Below, one piece after another: positions 6,787 to 16,537 of a DNA stretch of 64,000 nt. The notes beneath the pieces were generated by a model, which searched no databases, was not told the DNA's origin, and saw only the letters and a list, made by a program, of their open reading frames with translations. Each line of letters starts with the position of its first letter. Position 1 is the first letter of the stretch. Made by a program: the position numbers and the translations under genes. Origin of the DNA: Pyrinomonadaceae bacterium (GTDB taxonomy: Bacteria; Acidobacteriota; Blastocatellia; Pyrinomonadales; Pyrinomonadaceae); NCBI GenBank assembly GCA_021228405.1, contig JAJQRF010000004.1, positions 1 through 64,000 on the forward strand. The letters are read 5' to 3'.

Positions 6787-8100
6787 TTATTTTTTGAACC
6801 AGCCTTCCATTATTGAATCCTGCAAAATAATAGTTTGCTCACGTTCGGGACCGGTTGAAATCAAACCGATTTCGACACCGATCGAGTTTGAGAGAAAATC
6901 GACATATTTTCGTGCTTTTTCGGGTAAATCTTCGATATTTGTCACACCGAGCGTTTCGCTTCGCCAGCCTTCGAGCGTTTCGTAGATCGGTTTGATCTTT
7001 GCCAAATCCATCGAAACGGCGGGAAATGTGTCGATTCTTTTTCCGTCGATTTCGTAACCGACACAGACTTTTATTTCTTCGAGCGCGTCCAGAACGTCCA
7101 GTTTTGTGAGCGCGACCGAATCGAAACCGTTTAATTCGGCGGCGTATTTCGTCGCCACGGCATCGAACCAACCGCAACGGCGCGGGCGTTTTGTGACTGA
7201 ACCGTATTCGTTGCCGCGTTGACGGATAAGATTTGCCGTCGTTTCTTCGTCATCGAGCATTTCGGTCGGAAACGGACCTTCGCCGACGCGCGTGGCGTAG
7301 GTTCGGACGATTCCGAGAACGCCTGAAATGTGATGCGGCGGGATTCCCGCGCCGACTGCCGCACCGCCCGCAGTCGGATTTGACGACGTAACATACGGAT
7401 AAGTTCCGTGATCGACATCGAGCAGCGTTGCCTGTGCGCCTTCTAAAAGTATCTTTTTATTTTCTTTTTTCGCTTCCGACAAATAGTGCGAAGTTTCCGA
7501 AACGAACGGGCGCAATCTTTCGACCAGCGGCGAGATTTCGGCGAGAATTTCCTCGGCGCGGAGCGGTTCGCGTCCGTATAAAACGATGATTCGGTTCGCT
7601 TCTTCGAGATTTCGTTCGATTCTCAATTTCAAAAGTTCGGGAACGAGCGCGTCGGAAACGCGGATTCCGCGCCGTCCGGCTTTGTCTTCATACGCGGGAC
7701 CGATTCCGCGCAAGGTCGTGCCGATCTTTTCATTCCCCAGACGCTCTTCCGAAGTGTGATCGAGCGCGCGATGATACGGCATAATCAAATGCGCGCGGCT
7801 CGAAACCTTTAATCTTTCGGGCGTGATCGAAATTCCCTGCGAAGTCATCTGATCGACTTCTTCAAAAAACGCCTTCGGATCGATGACCATTCCATTTCCG
7901 AGCACACACGCTTTATCTTCGTGAATGATTCCCGACGGCAGAAGGCGCAAAACGAACGCTTTGTCGCCCACATAAACCGAATGTCCGGCGTTGTGTCCGC
8001 CCTGATAACGCGCGACAATATCGAATCTGTCGGCTAAAAGATCAACGACTTTTCCTTTTCCCTCGTCGCCCCATTGTGCGCCGATGATGACAATAATCAT
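6787..8100 (-). CDS. purA: Adenylosuccinate synthetase
   Basis: This enzyme joins IMP and aspartate using GTP to give adenylosuccinate, the first committed step to AMP. The 437-residue length is normal. The N-terminal GAQWGDEGKGKVVDLLA loop and QGGHNAGHSV are diagnostic, and GIGPAYEDKAGR and TKRPRRCGWFDAV are further family signatures. It ends a leftward run after a glycosyltransferase and a methyltransferase, 28 bp behind the latter. No clear Shine-Dalgarno site precedes the ATG at 8100. Confidence 0.97.
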   Translation of the reverse strand: MIIVIIGAQWGDEGKGKVVDLLADRFDIVARYQGGHNAGHSVYVGDKAFVLRLLPSGIIHEDKACVLGNGMVIDPKAFFEEVDQMTSQGISITPERLKVSSRAHLIMPYHRALDHTSEERLGNEKIGTTLRGIGPAYEDKAGRRGIRVSDALVPELLKLRIERNLEEANRIIVLYGREPLRAEEILAEISPLVERLRPFVSETSHYLSEAKKENKKILLEGAQATLLDVDHGTYPYVTSSNPTAGGAAVGAGIPPHHISGVLGIVRTYATRVGEGPFPTEMLDDEETTANLIRQRGNEYGSVTKRPRRCGWFDAVATKYAAELNGFDSVALTKLDVLDALEEIKVCVGYEIDGKRIDTFPAVSMDLAKIKPIYETLEGWRSETLGVTNIEDLPEKARKYVDFLSNSIGVEIGLISTGPEREQTIILQDSIMEGWFKK

Positions 8101-8128
8101 ATTTTTATCAACTAATTTAAGATTTCTT

Positions 8129-8848
8129 TCACTGTTCGATCACAAAACTTTTTATCCGCGTTCCTTCTTCGGCTTCGACATTGAGAAGCGTCGAAACATT
8201 CTGTAAATTGAATGGCGGTTGATCGACAAACACCGCCGAATCGAAATGCAAACGCACATCGGGACCGTGCGGAATGTCGAGATTCGGCACGATTTCGCGT
8301 TTCGGATTCGGAAATTGTTCGGTCACGATCAGATATTTGTATTTTTTGACGTTTTGCAGAATCTTGACGATCTCCGCGTTTGAAAGATGCTGTAAAACCT
8401 GCCGGATTAAACAAAGCTCGCCTTCGGGCAATTCGTCTTCGATGATGTTTTTGCAGTAAAAACGCACCTTTTCATTGCCGAACATCTGATTGTGATGCTC
8501 GATCATCGCGGGCACAATGTCGATGCCGACATATTCCACATCGTTCGTGACGAACTGCGAAGCAACGCGAAAATCGCCGCAACCGAGATCGACAACCTTG
8601 CCGATCTTCTTTTCCGCAATAAATTTACGAATCGTTTCGGCATAGATCACGGCGTATTCTTCGTTTGAACCGTTTCCCGAAAAAAATTCGCCTTCCTTAC
8701 CGCCCCAGATATTTTTTTCGTAGATTTCGTTAAAGGTTTCGGCGACCGATTTTTCGGCAAAACGGCTCTGCTCACGTTGCGCGATACGCTGTCGGCGTTT
8801 CAACAAAACGCTTTCGGGAATGATCGATTTTATTATTTGTTTCAGCAT
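8129..8848 (-). CDS. SAM-dependent class I methyltransferase
   Basis: This 239-residue cytosolic enzyme has the Rossmann motif I VVDLGCGDFRVASQF and an acidic end of strand 2 (VGIDIVPAM). A basic N-terminal helix of about 45 residues precedes the fold. The substrate is not evident. The gene lies between a heptosyltransferase-like gene and purA on the same strand, and a role in modifying a surface sugar or lipid is possible but only contextual. ATG 8848 begins MLKQIIKSII. Confidence 0.8.
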   Translation of the reverse strand: MLKQIIKSIIPESVLLKRRQRIAQREQSRFAEKSVAETFNEIYEKNIWGGKEGEFFSGNGSNEEYAVIYAETIRKFIAEKKIGKVVDLGCGDFRVASQFVTNDVEYVGIDIVPAMIEHHNQMFGNEKVRFYCKNIIEDELPEGELCLIRQVLQHLSNAEIVKILQNVKKYKYLIVTEQFPNPKREIVPNLDIPHGPDVRLHFDSAVFVDQPPFNLQNVSTLLNVEAEEGTRIKSFVIEQ

Positions 8849-8851
8849 TTA

Positions 8852-8956
8852 TTTTTAATCCACAGATGGACACAGATAAACACAGATAAAGACCGGATTT
8901 ATTTTTATCAAATTATTTTTTATATCTGCGTTTATCTGTATTCATCTGCGGTTAAA
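8852..8956. repeat. Dispersed inverted repeat overlapping the GT9 gene end
   Basis: The left arm (8852-8890) is built of cacagat-type units and is answered by the imperfect complementary right arm (8921-8956, atctgcgtttatctgtattc). The arms enclose about 30 AT-rich bases. The right arm encodes the last residues and stop of the GT9 gene. Repeats of this cacagat type occur between genes in many bacteria. Confidence 0.7.
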
Positions 8957-10041
8957 TTCTCTTCAATTATCTTCTCACAAGCTTCAAAAACCCGTTCGGG
9001 CGAGATCGCCGTCAGACATTTGTTTTCAAACGGGCAAACTTCCAGATAGCAAGCTTCGCATTCGACTTTTTCGCGGAATATTATATGCTTTTCGCCGAAA
9101 GGTCGCCAACGTCCGCCGTAATCTATCGCCGCAAACACGGCGACACAAGGCGTTTCGACCGCTGCCGCAAGGTGCATCGTGCCCGTGTCGTTGCCGAGAT
9201 AAAGCGTGCAATGCGCGAGTCCTGCCGAAGCTTGTCTGATATTCAATTCTCCGGCGGCATTTGCGCCGCGATTCCATTTCTGAATTAGTCGATTCCCCTT
9301 TTCGCGGTCTTCTTCGCCGCCGAAAATGACGGGAAAAACGTCGTATTTTTCGATCAATCCGGCAACGACCGCTTCAAATCTTTCTTCCGCCCAGATTTTC
9401 GATTCCCACTTGCTTCCGGGCGCGACCGCAATCAATTTTCTTTCGCGAAAATCCGCACCGCAATTTTGTTTCAGCCAATTTTCCGCGAAACTTTTTTCTT
9501 CCGCCGTCAATTTCAGATCGGGCTTTGCCTTCAAATCGAAATCGAATTCGCCGAGCGGCAAGCAATTCATCAAAAACAAGTTTTCCGCTTCGACATCGGG
9601 CAGAGGTCGCGGCGCGTTTTCGTCCAAACGGTTTTCGGCGACGTAGCTTGTGCCGTAAATATTTTTGATTCCGCTCCAGCGGAAAAATTCTTCATCGCGC
9701 CGCGCCGAAGCCGCCGCACGGTTGCGCGTCATCAGATAAAAAACCGCGTCGTAGCCTTTCAAACGCAACCCGACCAACAATTTCAAACGGACGACCGCCG
9801 TTTCAAAACGCGAAAGATCGTTCGGATATAAAAGCCATTTATCGATCAGACCTTTTTCAGGCAAAACGCTTTTCGCCATCACGAATTTTGAATTTTTGGA
9901 GTTAATATTCGTCAAAAGCGTAATTTCCGCGTCGGGAAACGCCTTCCGGATCGCCCAAAACGCAGGCAGTGAAACGATCGTGTCCCCGATGTGACCGATG
10001 CGGTAAATTAATATTTTTTTGAAATCTGCTGTTTTGCTCAA
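8932..10041 (-). CDS. Glycosyltransferase family 9 (heptosyltransferase-like)
   Basis: This 369-residue GT-B enzyme of the ADP-heptose:LPS heptosyltransferase family has the N-terminal IGHIGDTIVSLPAFWAIRKA, the mid-protein VAPGSKWESKIW, and the C-terminal YLGNDTGTMHLAAAVETP, where the donor nucleotide is bound. It probably adds a sugar to a surface glycolipid at the cytoplasmic side of the inner membrane. The last six or so residues and the TAA lie inside a dispersed inverted repeat, so the native C-terminus may have been replaced by repeat-derived residues (LTADEYR). It heads the run with the methyltransferase and purA. Confidence 0.88.
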   Translation of the reverse strand: MSKTADFKKILIYRIGHIGDTIVSLPAFWAIRKAFPDAEITLLTNINSKNSKFVMAKSVLPEKGLIDKWLLYPNDLSRFETAVVRLKLLVGLRLKGYDAVFYLMTRNRAAASARRDEEFFRWSGIKNIYGTSYVAENRLDENAPRPLPDVEAENLFLMNCLPLGEFDFDLKAKPDLKLTAEEKSFAENWLKQNCGADFRERKLIAVAPGSKWESKIWAEERFEAVVAGLIEKYDVFPVIFGGEEDREKGNRLIQKWNRGANAAGELNIRQASAGLAHCTLYLGNDTGTMHLAAAVETPCVAVFAAIDYGGRWRPFGEKHIIFREKVECEACYLEVCPFENKCLTAISPERVFEACEKIIEENLTADEYR

Positions 10042-10090
10042 ACGTAGAGTTTACAAGATTCCGGCTTAGATTTGAAAAACTGAAAGTAAG

Positions 10091-10300
10091 ATTTTTCCCC
10101 ACGAAAGACACGAAAAAAACGAAAAAATGTAAATCATTGATTCAATTTTTAATTCTGCGTTTTTTAGTAAAATCAGCATTTATCAAGAGAACCTATCTGT
10201 AATTCTACTTTTCTTCTTTTCGTTTCTTTCGTTTTTTTCGCAGGCAAATTGCTTATTCTTTCTTCTTTTTTTGTGTCCTATCGTGTCTTTCGTGGGCAAA
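10091..10300. repeat. Inverted repeat of cacgaaagac type between glgA and GT9
   Basis: The left arm (10091-10126, ccacgaaagacacgaaaaaa) is complementary to the right arm (10268-10300, cgtgtctttcgtggg). A third related copy (10216-10248) also carries the ttcg..caggcaaa end. The repeat fills most of the 264-bp gap. No gene is seen there. Confidence 0.65.
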
Positions 10301-10305
10301 TCTTT

Positions 10306-11730
10306 CTATTTTCCCGTAATCATCCGATACAACCCGACGTATTTCCGCGCGGCGTTTTCCCACGAATTATCGACCGTCATTCCGTTCCATTGCATTTTCC
10401 GCCAAGCGTCCTTGTCGTAGTATGCAAAAAGGGCTTCGTAGATTTTTTCCAAGAACTTATCGGGCGAATAATCGCGGAATTTAAAGCCGTTGCCCGTGCC
10501 GCTGACGGCATCGAAATTCTGCACCGTATCATCCAGACCGCCGACCGCGCGGACGATCGGAATCGTGCCGTATCTGAGCGAATACATCTGGTTCAAACCG
10601 CACGGCTCAAATTTCGACGGCATCATAAACATATCCGCGCCGGCTTCGATCTTGTGCGCCAAATCTTCGTTGTAACCGCGGAAAACGCCGACCTGATTCG
10701 GCGCGTAATCGCGCAATCTTTGCCAGAAATCTTCATATTTCTGTTCGCCCGAACCGAGCGAAACGATATACGAACCCGTCGCCAGAATCTCGCCCGCAAC
10801 CGCCATCATCAGGTCGATTCCCTTCTGCGCCGTCAAACGCGTGATGTTCGCAAAGATCGGTCGTTCCAAATCGACAGGCAATGAAAACTGTTCCAAAAGC
10901 TGACGCTTGCATTCGCGTTTTCCCTCGATGTTCCAGGCGTTATAATGCGCGCCGAGATAAGAATCCTTTTCAGGATTCCAAACGTCGTAATCGACACCGT
11001 TCGTCACGCCGATCAATCTGTCGGCACGCTCACGCAATAGCCAATCCAGCCCGTAACCTTCCTGCGCGGTCTGAATCTCGAACGCATAACGGTTTGAAAC
11101 GGTCGAAAGCAGATCGGACGCGCTAAGTCCCGCCTTTAACGCCGACGCGTGACCGTTAAACGCGAACGCGTTTCTTTCAAAGTCAGAAGAAAACCCGAAT
11201 TTCCAAAGCTCGCCCGCATCGAACGCGCCCTGATACGCGAGATTGTGAATCGAGAAAAACGTCCGCGTATTGCGCCAATAACTTTCCCAAAATCTTAAAT
11301 GCGCGATCTCGACCGCCGCAAAACCGCAGTGCCAGTCGTTCAGATGCACGACATCCGGCGCGGCACCCAAACGCCGTATCAATTCGAGCGCGGCGTGATT
11401 GAAAAACGCAAAACGCTCGTAATCTTCCCTGTATCCATATATCGAATCGCGGTGAAAATATTCGGGCGCATCGATCAAAAACGTCGGCGAACCGTTCGCT
11501 TCCGAATAAAAAACCTTCGCGCGAAACCGCTGCCCGCGCCAATCGACCCACAGATCGTCGATCGCCGTATGCCACAGATATTCGCCTTTCGTCTGTAAAT
11601 AACAAGGCGTAATCAAAAAAGCATCAACGCCGACCGACCGCAAAGCCTTCGGCAAAGCTCCCGCTACATCACCGAGCCCGCCCGTTTTAGAATATGGAAC
11701 CGCTTCCGCAGAAATAACCGCTACACGCAT
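10306..11730 (-). CDS. glgA: Glycogen synthase (ADP-glucose type, GT5)
   Basis: This enzyme transfers glucose from ADP-glucose to growing alpha-1,4-glucan. About 474 residues start MRVAVISAEAVPYSKTGGLG, whose KTGGLGDV loop binds the donor. FANITRLTAQKGIDLM and EPCGLNQMYSLRYGT are the C-terminal GT5 signatures. I chose ATG 11730 because the family starts at this motif. The in-frame TTG 21 bases upstream has no ribosome site. No other glycogen gene is adjacent. Confidence 0.95.
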   Translation of the reverse strand: MRVAVISAEAVPYSKTGGLGDVAGALPKALRSVGVDAFLITPCYLQTKGEYLWHTAIDDLWVDWRGQRFRAKVFYSEANGSPTFLIDAPEYFHRDSIYGYREDYERFAFFNHAALELIRRLGAAPDVVHLNDWHCGFAAVEIAHLRFWESYWRNTRTFFSIHNLAYQGAFDAGELWKFGFSSDFERNAFAFNGHASALKAGLSASDLLSTVSNRYAFEIQTAQEGYGLDWLLRERADRLIGVTNGVDYDVWNPEKDSYLGAHYNAWNIEGKRECKRQLLEQFSLPVDLERPIFANITRLTAQKGIDLMMAVAGEILATGSYIVSLGSGEQKYEDFWQRLRDYAPNQVGVFRGYNEDLAHKIEAGADMFMMPSKFEPCGLNQMYSLRYGTIPIVRAVGGLDDTVQNFDAVSGTGNGFKFRDYSPDKFLEKIYEALFAYYDKDAWRKMQWNGMTVDNSWENAARKYVGLYRMITGK

Positions 11731-11744
11731 TTTTATTTTTATTT

Positions 11745-11814
11745 TGTCCAACGAACTTTAGTTGGTTCAGACCTTTTTTATTTTACAAGCGGAACAAACT
11801 AAGGTTTGTTCGAC
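11745..11814. repeat. Short palindromic repeats upstream of glgA
   Basis: Two small dyads, ccaacgaactttagttgg (about 11749-11766) and gaacaaactaaggtttgttc (11792-11811), lie in the 230-bp divergent gap between glgA and the kinase gene. Sequences of this form are common dispersed repeats. A regulatory role is not shown. Confidence 0.45.
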
Positions 11815-11961
11815 TCTTTAATTCAGTTAAGTTATAGATTTCTTTCCGATAATCAATCTGACCTTTTGCGGGCGTTTTGTCAAGATACTGAATTCTCTGC
11901 CTCAATTCTTTGCTTTGTAAAACGCTTTTACCTATAATGAAAAAAAAATCTATATAAAAAT

Positions 11962-13557
11962 ATGTTTAAGGTCGGTCAACAAATAGGCATTTACACGCTT
12001 CTTCGCAAACTCGGTCAGGGCGGGTTCGGAGAAGTTTGGCTGGCAGAGAAAACATCGGAAAGTTTTCGCACGTTTTCAAAGAAGGTCGCGCTCAAATTGC
12101 CGCACAGCGAACAGGTCGATTTCAGTTCGATCGAAAAGGAAGCGAACCTGTGGGAACAGGCGAGCGGTCATCCGAACGTTTTGCCGATCATCGATGCCGA
12201 CGTGATCGACGGGCAGATCGTGATCGTCAGCGAATTTGCGGATGGCGGTTCGCTTGCCGACAAACTTTCCGCTGTTGGCAAAATTCCGACCGAAAAAGCG
12301 GTCGAATATATGCGCGGGATTTTGAGCGGCTTGCAGTTTCTCCATTCCAAGGGCATCATTCACCGCGACATCAAACCGCAGAACATTTTATTGCAGGGCG
12401 ACATTCCGCGCCTTGCCGATTTCGGCATTTCGCGGATGATGAACACAAATACCCTGAGCGCGACGATCGTCGGCACGGATGCCTATATGTCGCCCGAAGC
12501 ACTCGACGGCGAACGCAGTGTGCAGACCGACATCTGGTCGGTCGGGGTCGTGCTTTATCAAATGATCCAGGGCAGACTTCCCTTTTCGCAAACGCACCGC
12601 TCGGAACGGATGTTTGCCATTTTAACCAAAGAATTTACGCCGCTTTCGGCAGAGGTTCCGCAGAGGCTCAAGGAGATAATTGCCCGCACGCTCGCAAAAA
12701 ATCCCGCGCAACGTTTTGAATCCGCGGCGGCGATGAACAGCGAATTGCAAAAATTCAATACCGAACTTTCGCGGCTGACGAATTTTCCGACCGAAGTAAT
12801 CCTGAATTTCGAGATCAAACCCGAAAAACCTGCCGTCGACGTTTCGCTTCCTGCCGCTGATTCTCCGCTTTTATTAAAGGAAAATGCGCAGATCGTCACC
12901 GAAAAACTGCAAACGGCTGAACCTGTCCGCTTTGCCCCGGCACAGTTCGATTCGGTCGCAGTTTCCGATTCTTCGCTAAGTTTTGCACCGACCGTCGATA
13001 CGGTTATTTCAAGTGATCGAAAAGTCAACACTCCGCCGCCGATAGACGCGGTACAGCCGCCGCCCGCCAAAACCTTCCCGATCAGCCGCCATTTTATTTT
13101 CGGCGGTGCAATCGTTCTGCTTTTAATGTTTTCGGGCATTTTGCTCGGGGCGCGTTGGCTGATGAACCCCCAACAAAAACCCGCCGCAACCGAATCCGGC
13201 ATTTCCGACGGTAGTGAATCGAAGATCGAGAACAGCATCGAAAAAAACTCCGTAACCGTCGAACCCGGACAAAACGAAACACAAAACAACCCGTCAACCG
13301 TTACCCCGGCAAACTCCGCCGCGCAACCAGTCACCGACGAAAACCCGACTAAGCAAACGACTGCCGCCGAACGCGAATCTCAAAAAGCAAAACCCGTTTA
13401 CAATAAATCCGGCGAACCGGTCGAACCGCCGGCTCCAAAAGTTCAAAATGAAAAGCCGCCGCCGCGAAACAAACGCCGAACAACTGCAACGGGCACTAAA
13501 AAACCCGACACCAAACTCGGAAAAGACCGCCTGTTCGACCCCGATGCACCAAATTAA
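11962..13557 (+). CDS. Transmembrane Ser/Thr protein kinase
   Basis: This is a 531-residue eukaryote-like (PknB-type) kinase. The glycine loop GQGGFGEVW lies at 19-27, Lys45 in the ATP site, catalytic Asp136 in HRDIKPQN, Asp153 in DFGIS, and the activation segment SATIVGTDAYMSPEAL follows. The kinase domain ends near residue 270. A Pro- and Ala-rich linker of about 100 residues leads to one membrane span (FIFGGAIVLLLMFSGILLGA, about 374-396). The outside tail is low in complexity (Asn, Thr, Pro, Lys) with no sensor domain. It is divergent from glgA and convergent with the Roc-COR-TIR gene. Confidence 0.93.
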   Translation: MFKVGQQIGIYTLLRKLGQGGFGEVWLAEKTSESFRTFSKKVALKLPHSEQVDFSSIEKEANLWEQASGHPNVLPIIDADVIDGQIVIVSEFADGGSLADKLSAVGKIPTEKAVEYMRGILSGLQFLHSKGIIHRDIKPQNILLQGDIPRLADFGISRMMNTNTLSATIVGTDAYMSPEALDGERSVQTDIWSVGVVLYQMIQGRLPFSQTHRSERMFAILTKEFTPLSAEVPQRLKEIIARTLAKNPAQRFESAAAMNSELQKFNTELSRLTNFPTEVILNFEIKPEKPAVDVSLPAADSPLLLKENAQIVTEKLQTAEPVRFAPAQFDSVAVSDSSLSFAPTVDTVISSDRKVNTPPPIDAVQPPPAKTFPISRHFIFGGAIVLLLMFSGILLGARWLMNPQQKPAATESGISDGSESKIENSIEKNSVTVEPGQNETQNNPSTVTPANSAAQPVTDENPTKQTTAAERESQKAKPVYNKSGEPVEPPAPKVQNEKPPPRNKRRTTATGTKKPDTKLGKDRLFDPDAPN

Positions 13558-13648
13558 AGAAACCTGCACATAAGGTCGAAAAAGCGGGCATCGATCTAAA
13601 TTCATTTCCGCAGTTTCTGTGAAGTGGTTTCAGTGAAAAGACTTTTAT

Positions 13649-16165
13649 CTAACGCCTTCCCAGTTTTCTGATAATTTTATCTGCAAAAGATTCGGGCGTT
13701 TCACGGCGTAAATCTATGAAACCGACTGACGGCAAAAGTCCGGGCAATTGCGTTTCGTCAAATTTTGCCGGCAGAATATATTCTCTTTTTTCATTTAAAG
13801 CCGTTACCAGTGCGCTTCGTTTTTCGAGTTTTGTCCAAACTTTTTCCGCGTAATTTTCGGAAACGAACATTACCACATATTTTGAGCTTTGGCGGTAAAC
13901 CGCATCCAACTCTTCGATCAAATCCTTACCCCAGAGATACACCGTTATATCGGCATCGGCATCGTAAAATACGGAAATATTTTCCCGGCGCAGAATTTCA
14001 TAAACCTTTTCGACAAATTCTCTGTCTTCGCCCGCAAAACTAAATGCGGCATCATACTTCATTTCAAGTAATTCGCGGGCAAAGTTTTTCAATCCGGCTC
14101 TTCCTGAAGAGAATTTATAACCGGCTTTACCCGCTTCTCTCCACAGCCTTTCAATTTTATCTTCAAAACCATTCAGCATCTCATTTACATCGATTTCCTC
14201 GTCCAATTCGGGAAAGTAATGTTTTTTTATGCGTTTTTCTTCCAATTTCAAAAGTGAATCATATGGGATCAGTCCTTTTTCGTGCTGAACATATCCTTTT
14301 ACTTGCAGGTTCTTCATAGTTTCGTGGATTTTATCGAATTGCCGCCGGATCATTGAGAAAAAACCGCGCCGGGTTTCCATTTTCCCGTCTATCCGGATCG
14401 AAATTATCTTGTCTTCCAGATCGGCTTTTACGAGTGCGCGGTTGTCCTTTCCGTTGGTCAGCACAACGCCTTTTCGCCAATACGTTTCATTATCGACATA
14501 TTCGTTCATATTGACGATAAATCTCGTGATAAAGCTCGCGGGTTCGATCTCGTAATGATACTGAAATCCCAAGCCTGTTTTATCGGATTCCCATTCGCTC
14601 AAATCGGGTTGTTGTTTCGGCAGGAGATCAGGGACGAGAAACAGTTCTTCATCTTTCAAAGGAAAGCAACGCTGAAACCTGTGCATCATTTGAACGATGA
14701 AACGATGTTTATGCCTCGGGTAACGGCGATTGTCCAGTATCTTTTCAACCATCTCCAGACTCAAAACACCGTGTTTATCGTCCAACATTTTCGAGGTCAA
14801 AATCTTGTAAACGCCTTCGGTGATCCATTCGGGTTTAAGAACGTTCGTATCGTTCAAACGTCTGTCGTCACGAAAGTTTAAGACCACGCCCAGATCGTGC
14901 AGAAACTTTATCAGGGTTTCGCGGTCTAAATCATTAATCACGCCTTCTTTTTTACAGATTTTCAGATAATCTTCAAAAGGTATGTAATTTTCCCTGAGAT
15001 TTTCGAGTCTTTCTTTGACTGCAAACCATTTCTTTGAGAAAGGGTCGAAAACGTGCGGTATGTTTCTGATCGCTTTCAGAATCAACTGTTTCAACCTTTT
15101 AATATTTGTCCCGCGTTTGCACGAAACCTTAACGATCTCGTAGATATTCGGATATTTTTCGCGTAAAGCGCGTTCGTCCAGGCTCATTTGATGTTCGTCC
15201 GATTTATTGCAGACGATTATCACGGGCGAATCGCCGCCGAGATTCTGAATGACTTTCAGCCATTCTTCCAAACGGTTGCTTTTTTCATCGCCGCGCGAAG
15301 CCAGAACCAGCAGATACAAACTCCGTTTCGTGAGAAAAAACTGATGTGTCGCGTGCGTGATCTCCTGACCTGCAAAATCCCAGATATTGACCTGAATTTC
15401 ACAATTCTTTTTGACCTCGACATTCCATTTGTGAATATCGATGCCCTCGGTTTTCCCTTTCGTGATAAATTCATTATTTATCAGCCGGTGCACGAGCGCA
15501 GTTTTCCCGACCTCGCCTTCACCGAGCAAAAGCATTTTTATCTCATTTAGCGGACGATCTTTCCCGGCTACATTTTCAAAATAATAATTAAGTATAATCT
15601 GCGGCTCAATAACATTTTGTATTATTTCAGGTGGGATATTTAACTTCACATTGCCCTGAAGAGAAAGCACTCGCAAATCTTTCAACCAGATGATCTCTTT
15701 CGGCAATTCGCTCAATTGATTGTTTCCAAGAGAAAGCACTCGCAAATCTTTCAACCCGATGATCTCTTTCGGCAATTCGCTCAATTGATTGTTTCCAAGA
15801 GAAAGCACTCGCAAATCTTTCAACCCGATGATCTCTTTCGGCAATTCGCTCAATTGATTGTTTTCAAGAGAAAGCTCTTGCAAATCTTTCAACTTGATGA
15901 TCTCTTTCGGCAATTCGCTCAATTGATTGTTTTCAAGAGAAAGCTCTTGCAAATCTTTCAACTCGCTGATCTCTTTCGGCAATTCGCGCAGTTGATTGTT
16001 TGCAAGATAAAGCAGTCGCAAATCTTTCAACTCGATGATCTCTTTCGGCAATTCGGTTAGTTGCAAATCTGATAAATTAAGTTCTTTAGCAACATCTCCT
16101 GATGTTTTCCATTCAGTTATTCTTCTAACTGCCTCTTGATAGCCTGTTGAATTGTTTTCAGCCAT
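13649..16165 (-). CDS. Roco protein: LRR-Roc-COR-TIR
   Basis: This 838-residue multidomain protein begins with leucine-rich repeats of 23 residues (residues 26-182, consensus LKDLxxLSLxNNQLSELPKEII). A Ras-like Roc GTPase follows with P-loop GEGEVGKT at 215-222, DFAGQE and NKSD, then a COR dimerisation region (about 385-650) and a C-terminal TIR domain (about 700-838, starting KYDAAFSFAGEDREF). The TIR motif SENYAEKVWTKLE keeps the Glu that is catalytic in NAD-cleaving TIRs. Ligand sensing by LRR, a GTP switch and a TIR effector suggest an immune-like cell-death or signalling protein. No partner gene is adjacent. The domain calls are strong and the function is inferred. Confidence 0.9.
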   Translation of the reverse strand: MAENNSTGYQEAVRRITEWKTSGDVAKELNLSDLQLTELPKEIIELKDLRLLYLANNQLRELPKEISELKDLQELSLENNQLSELPKEIIKLKDLQELSLENNQLSELPKEIIGLKDLRVLSLGNNQLSELPKEIIGLKDLRVLSLGNNQLSELPKEIIWLKDLRVLSLQGNVKLNIPPEIIQNVIEPQIILNYYFENVAGKDRPLNEIKMLLLGEGEVGKTALVHRLINNEFITKGKTEGIDIHKWNVEVKKNCEIQVNIWDFAGQEITHATHQFFLTKRSLYLLVLASRGDEKSNRLEEWLKVIQNLGGDSPVIIVCNKSDEHQMSLDERALREKYPNIYEIVKVSCKRGTNIKRLKQLILKAIRNIPHVFDPFSKKWFAVKERLENLRENYIPFEDYLKICKKEGVINDLDRETLIKFLHDLGVVLNFRDDRRLNDTNVLKPEWITEGVYKILTSKMLDDKHGVLSLEMVEKILDNRRYPRHKHRFIVQMMHRFQRCFPLKDEELFLVPDLLPKQQPDLSEWESDKTGLGFQYHYEIEPASFITRFIVNMNEYVDNETYWRKGVVLTNGKDNRALVKADLEDKIISIRIDGKMETRRGFFSMIRRQFDKIHETMKNLQVKGYVQHEKGLIPYDSLLKLEEKRIKKHYFPELDEEIDVNEMLNGFEDKIERLWREAGKAGYKFSSGRAGLKNFARELLEMKYDAAFSFAGEDREFVEKVYEILRRENISVFYDADADITVYLWGKDLIEELDAVYRQSSKYVVMFVSENYAEKVWTKLEKRSALVTALNEKREYILPAKFDETQLPGLLPSVGFIDLRRETPESFADKIIRKLGRR
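15691..16060. repeat. 69-bp tandem DNA repeats encoding the LRRs
   Basis: Five to six consecutive 69-bp units lie inside the Roco gene. Neighbouring units at about 15691-15828 are nearly identical base for base, including silent positions. Such identity points to recent expansion or gene conversion, and the copy number may vary between strains. Confidence 0.85.
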
Positions 16166-16537
16166 TGTGATCTTTCCTTTTTTTGTTGAAATCGGGTAAA
16201 GCTTTGTTTGTGTGGGATGATTTTATATCGGGTTGGCGGGGTTTGTAAATGAATATCTGTTTAACAATTCGGTGTTTTTGTGTAATGTAAAATTTTTATT
16301 AAAAAAACTCTTGCTTTTTTTGGCGAAATATTTTAAATTGCTCGTGAAATTTGCAATCCGCAGATCGAATATTTAGGCGCAGGTTCCCGCGTGTGCGAAT
16401 CGGTTTCGACGGCTTTACGGATATTTCTTCCGCAACTGCAAAAACCCCTTTTCCCGCTCCGGCAACGACGCGTTTCTTCTGCGTTTTACTTTTTCATTAA
16501 ACAATCGGTTTCTTCGAGTTTTCATTGTGATTTAACT

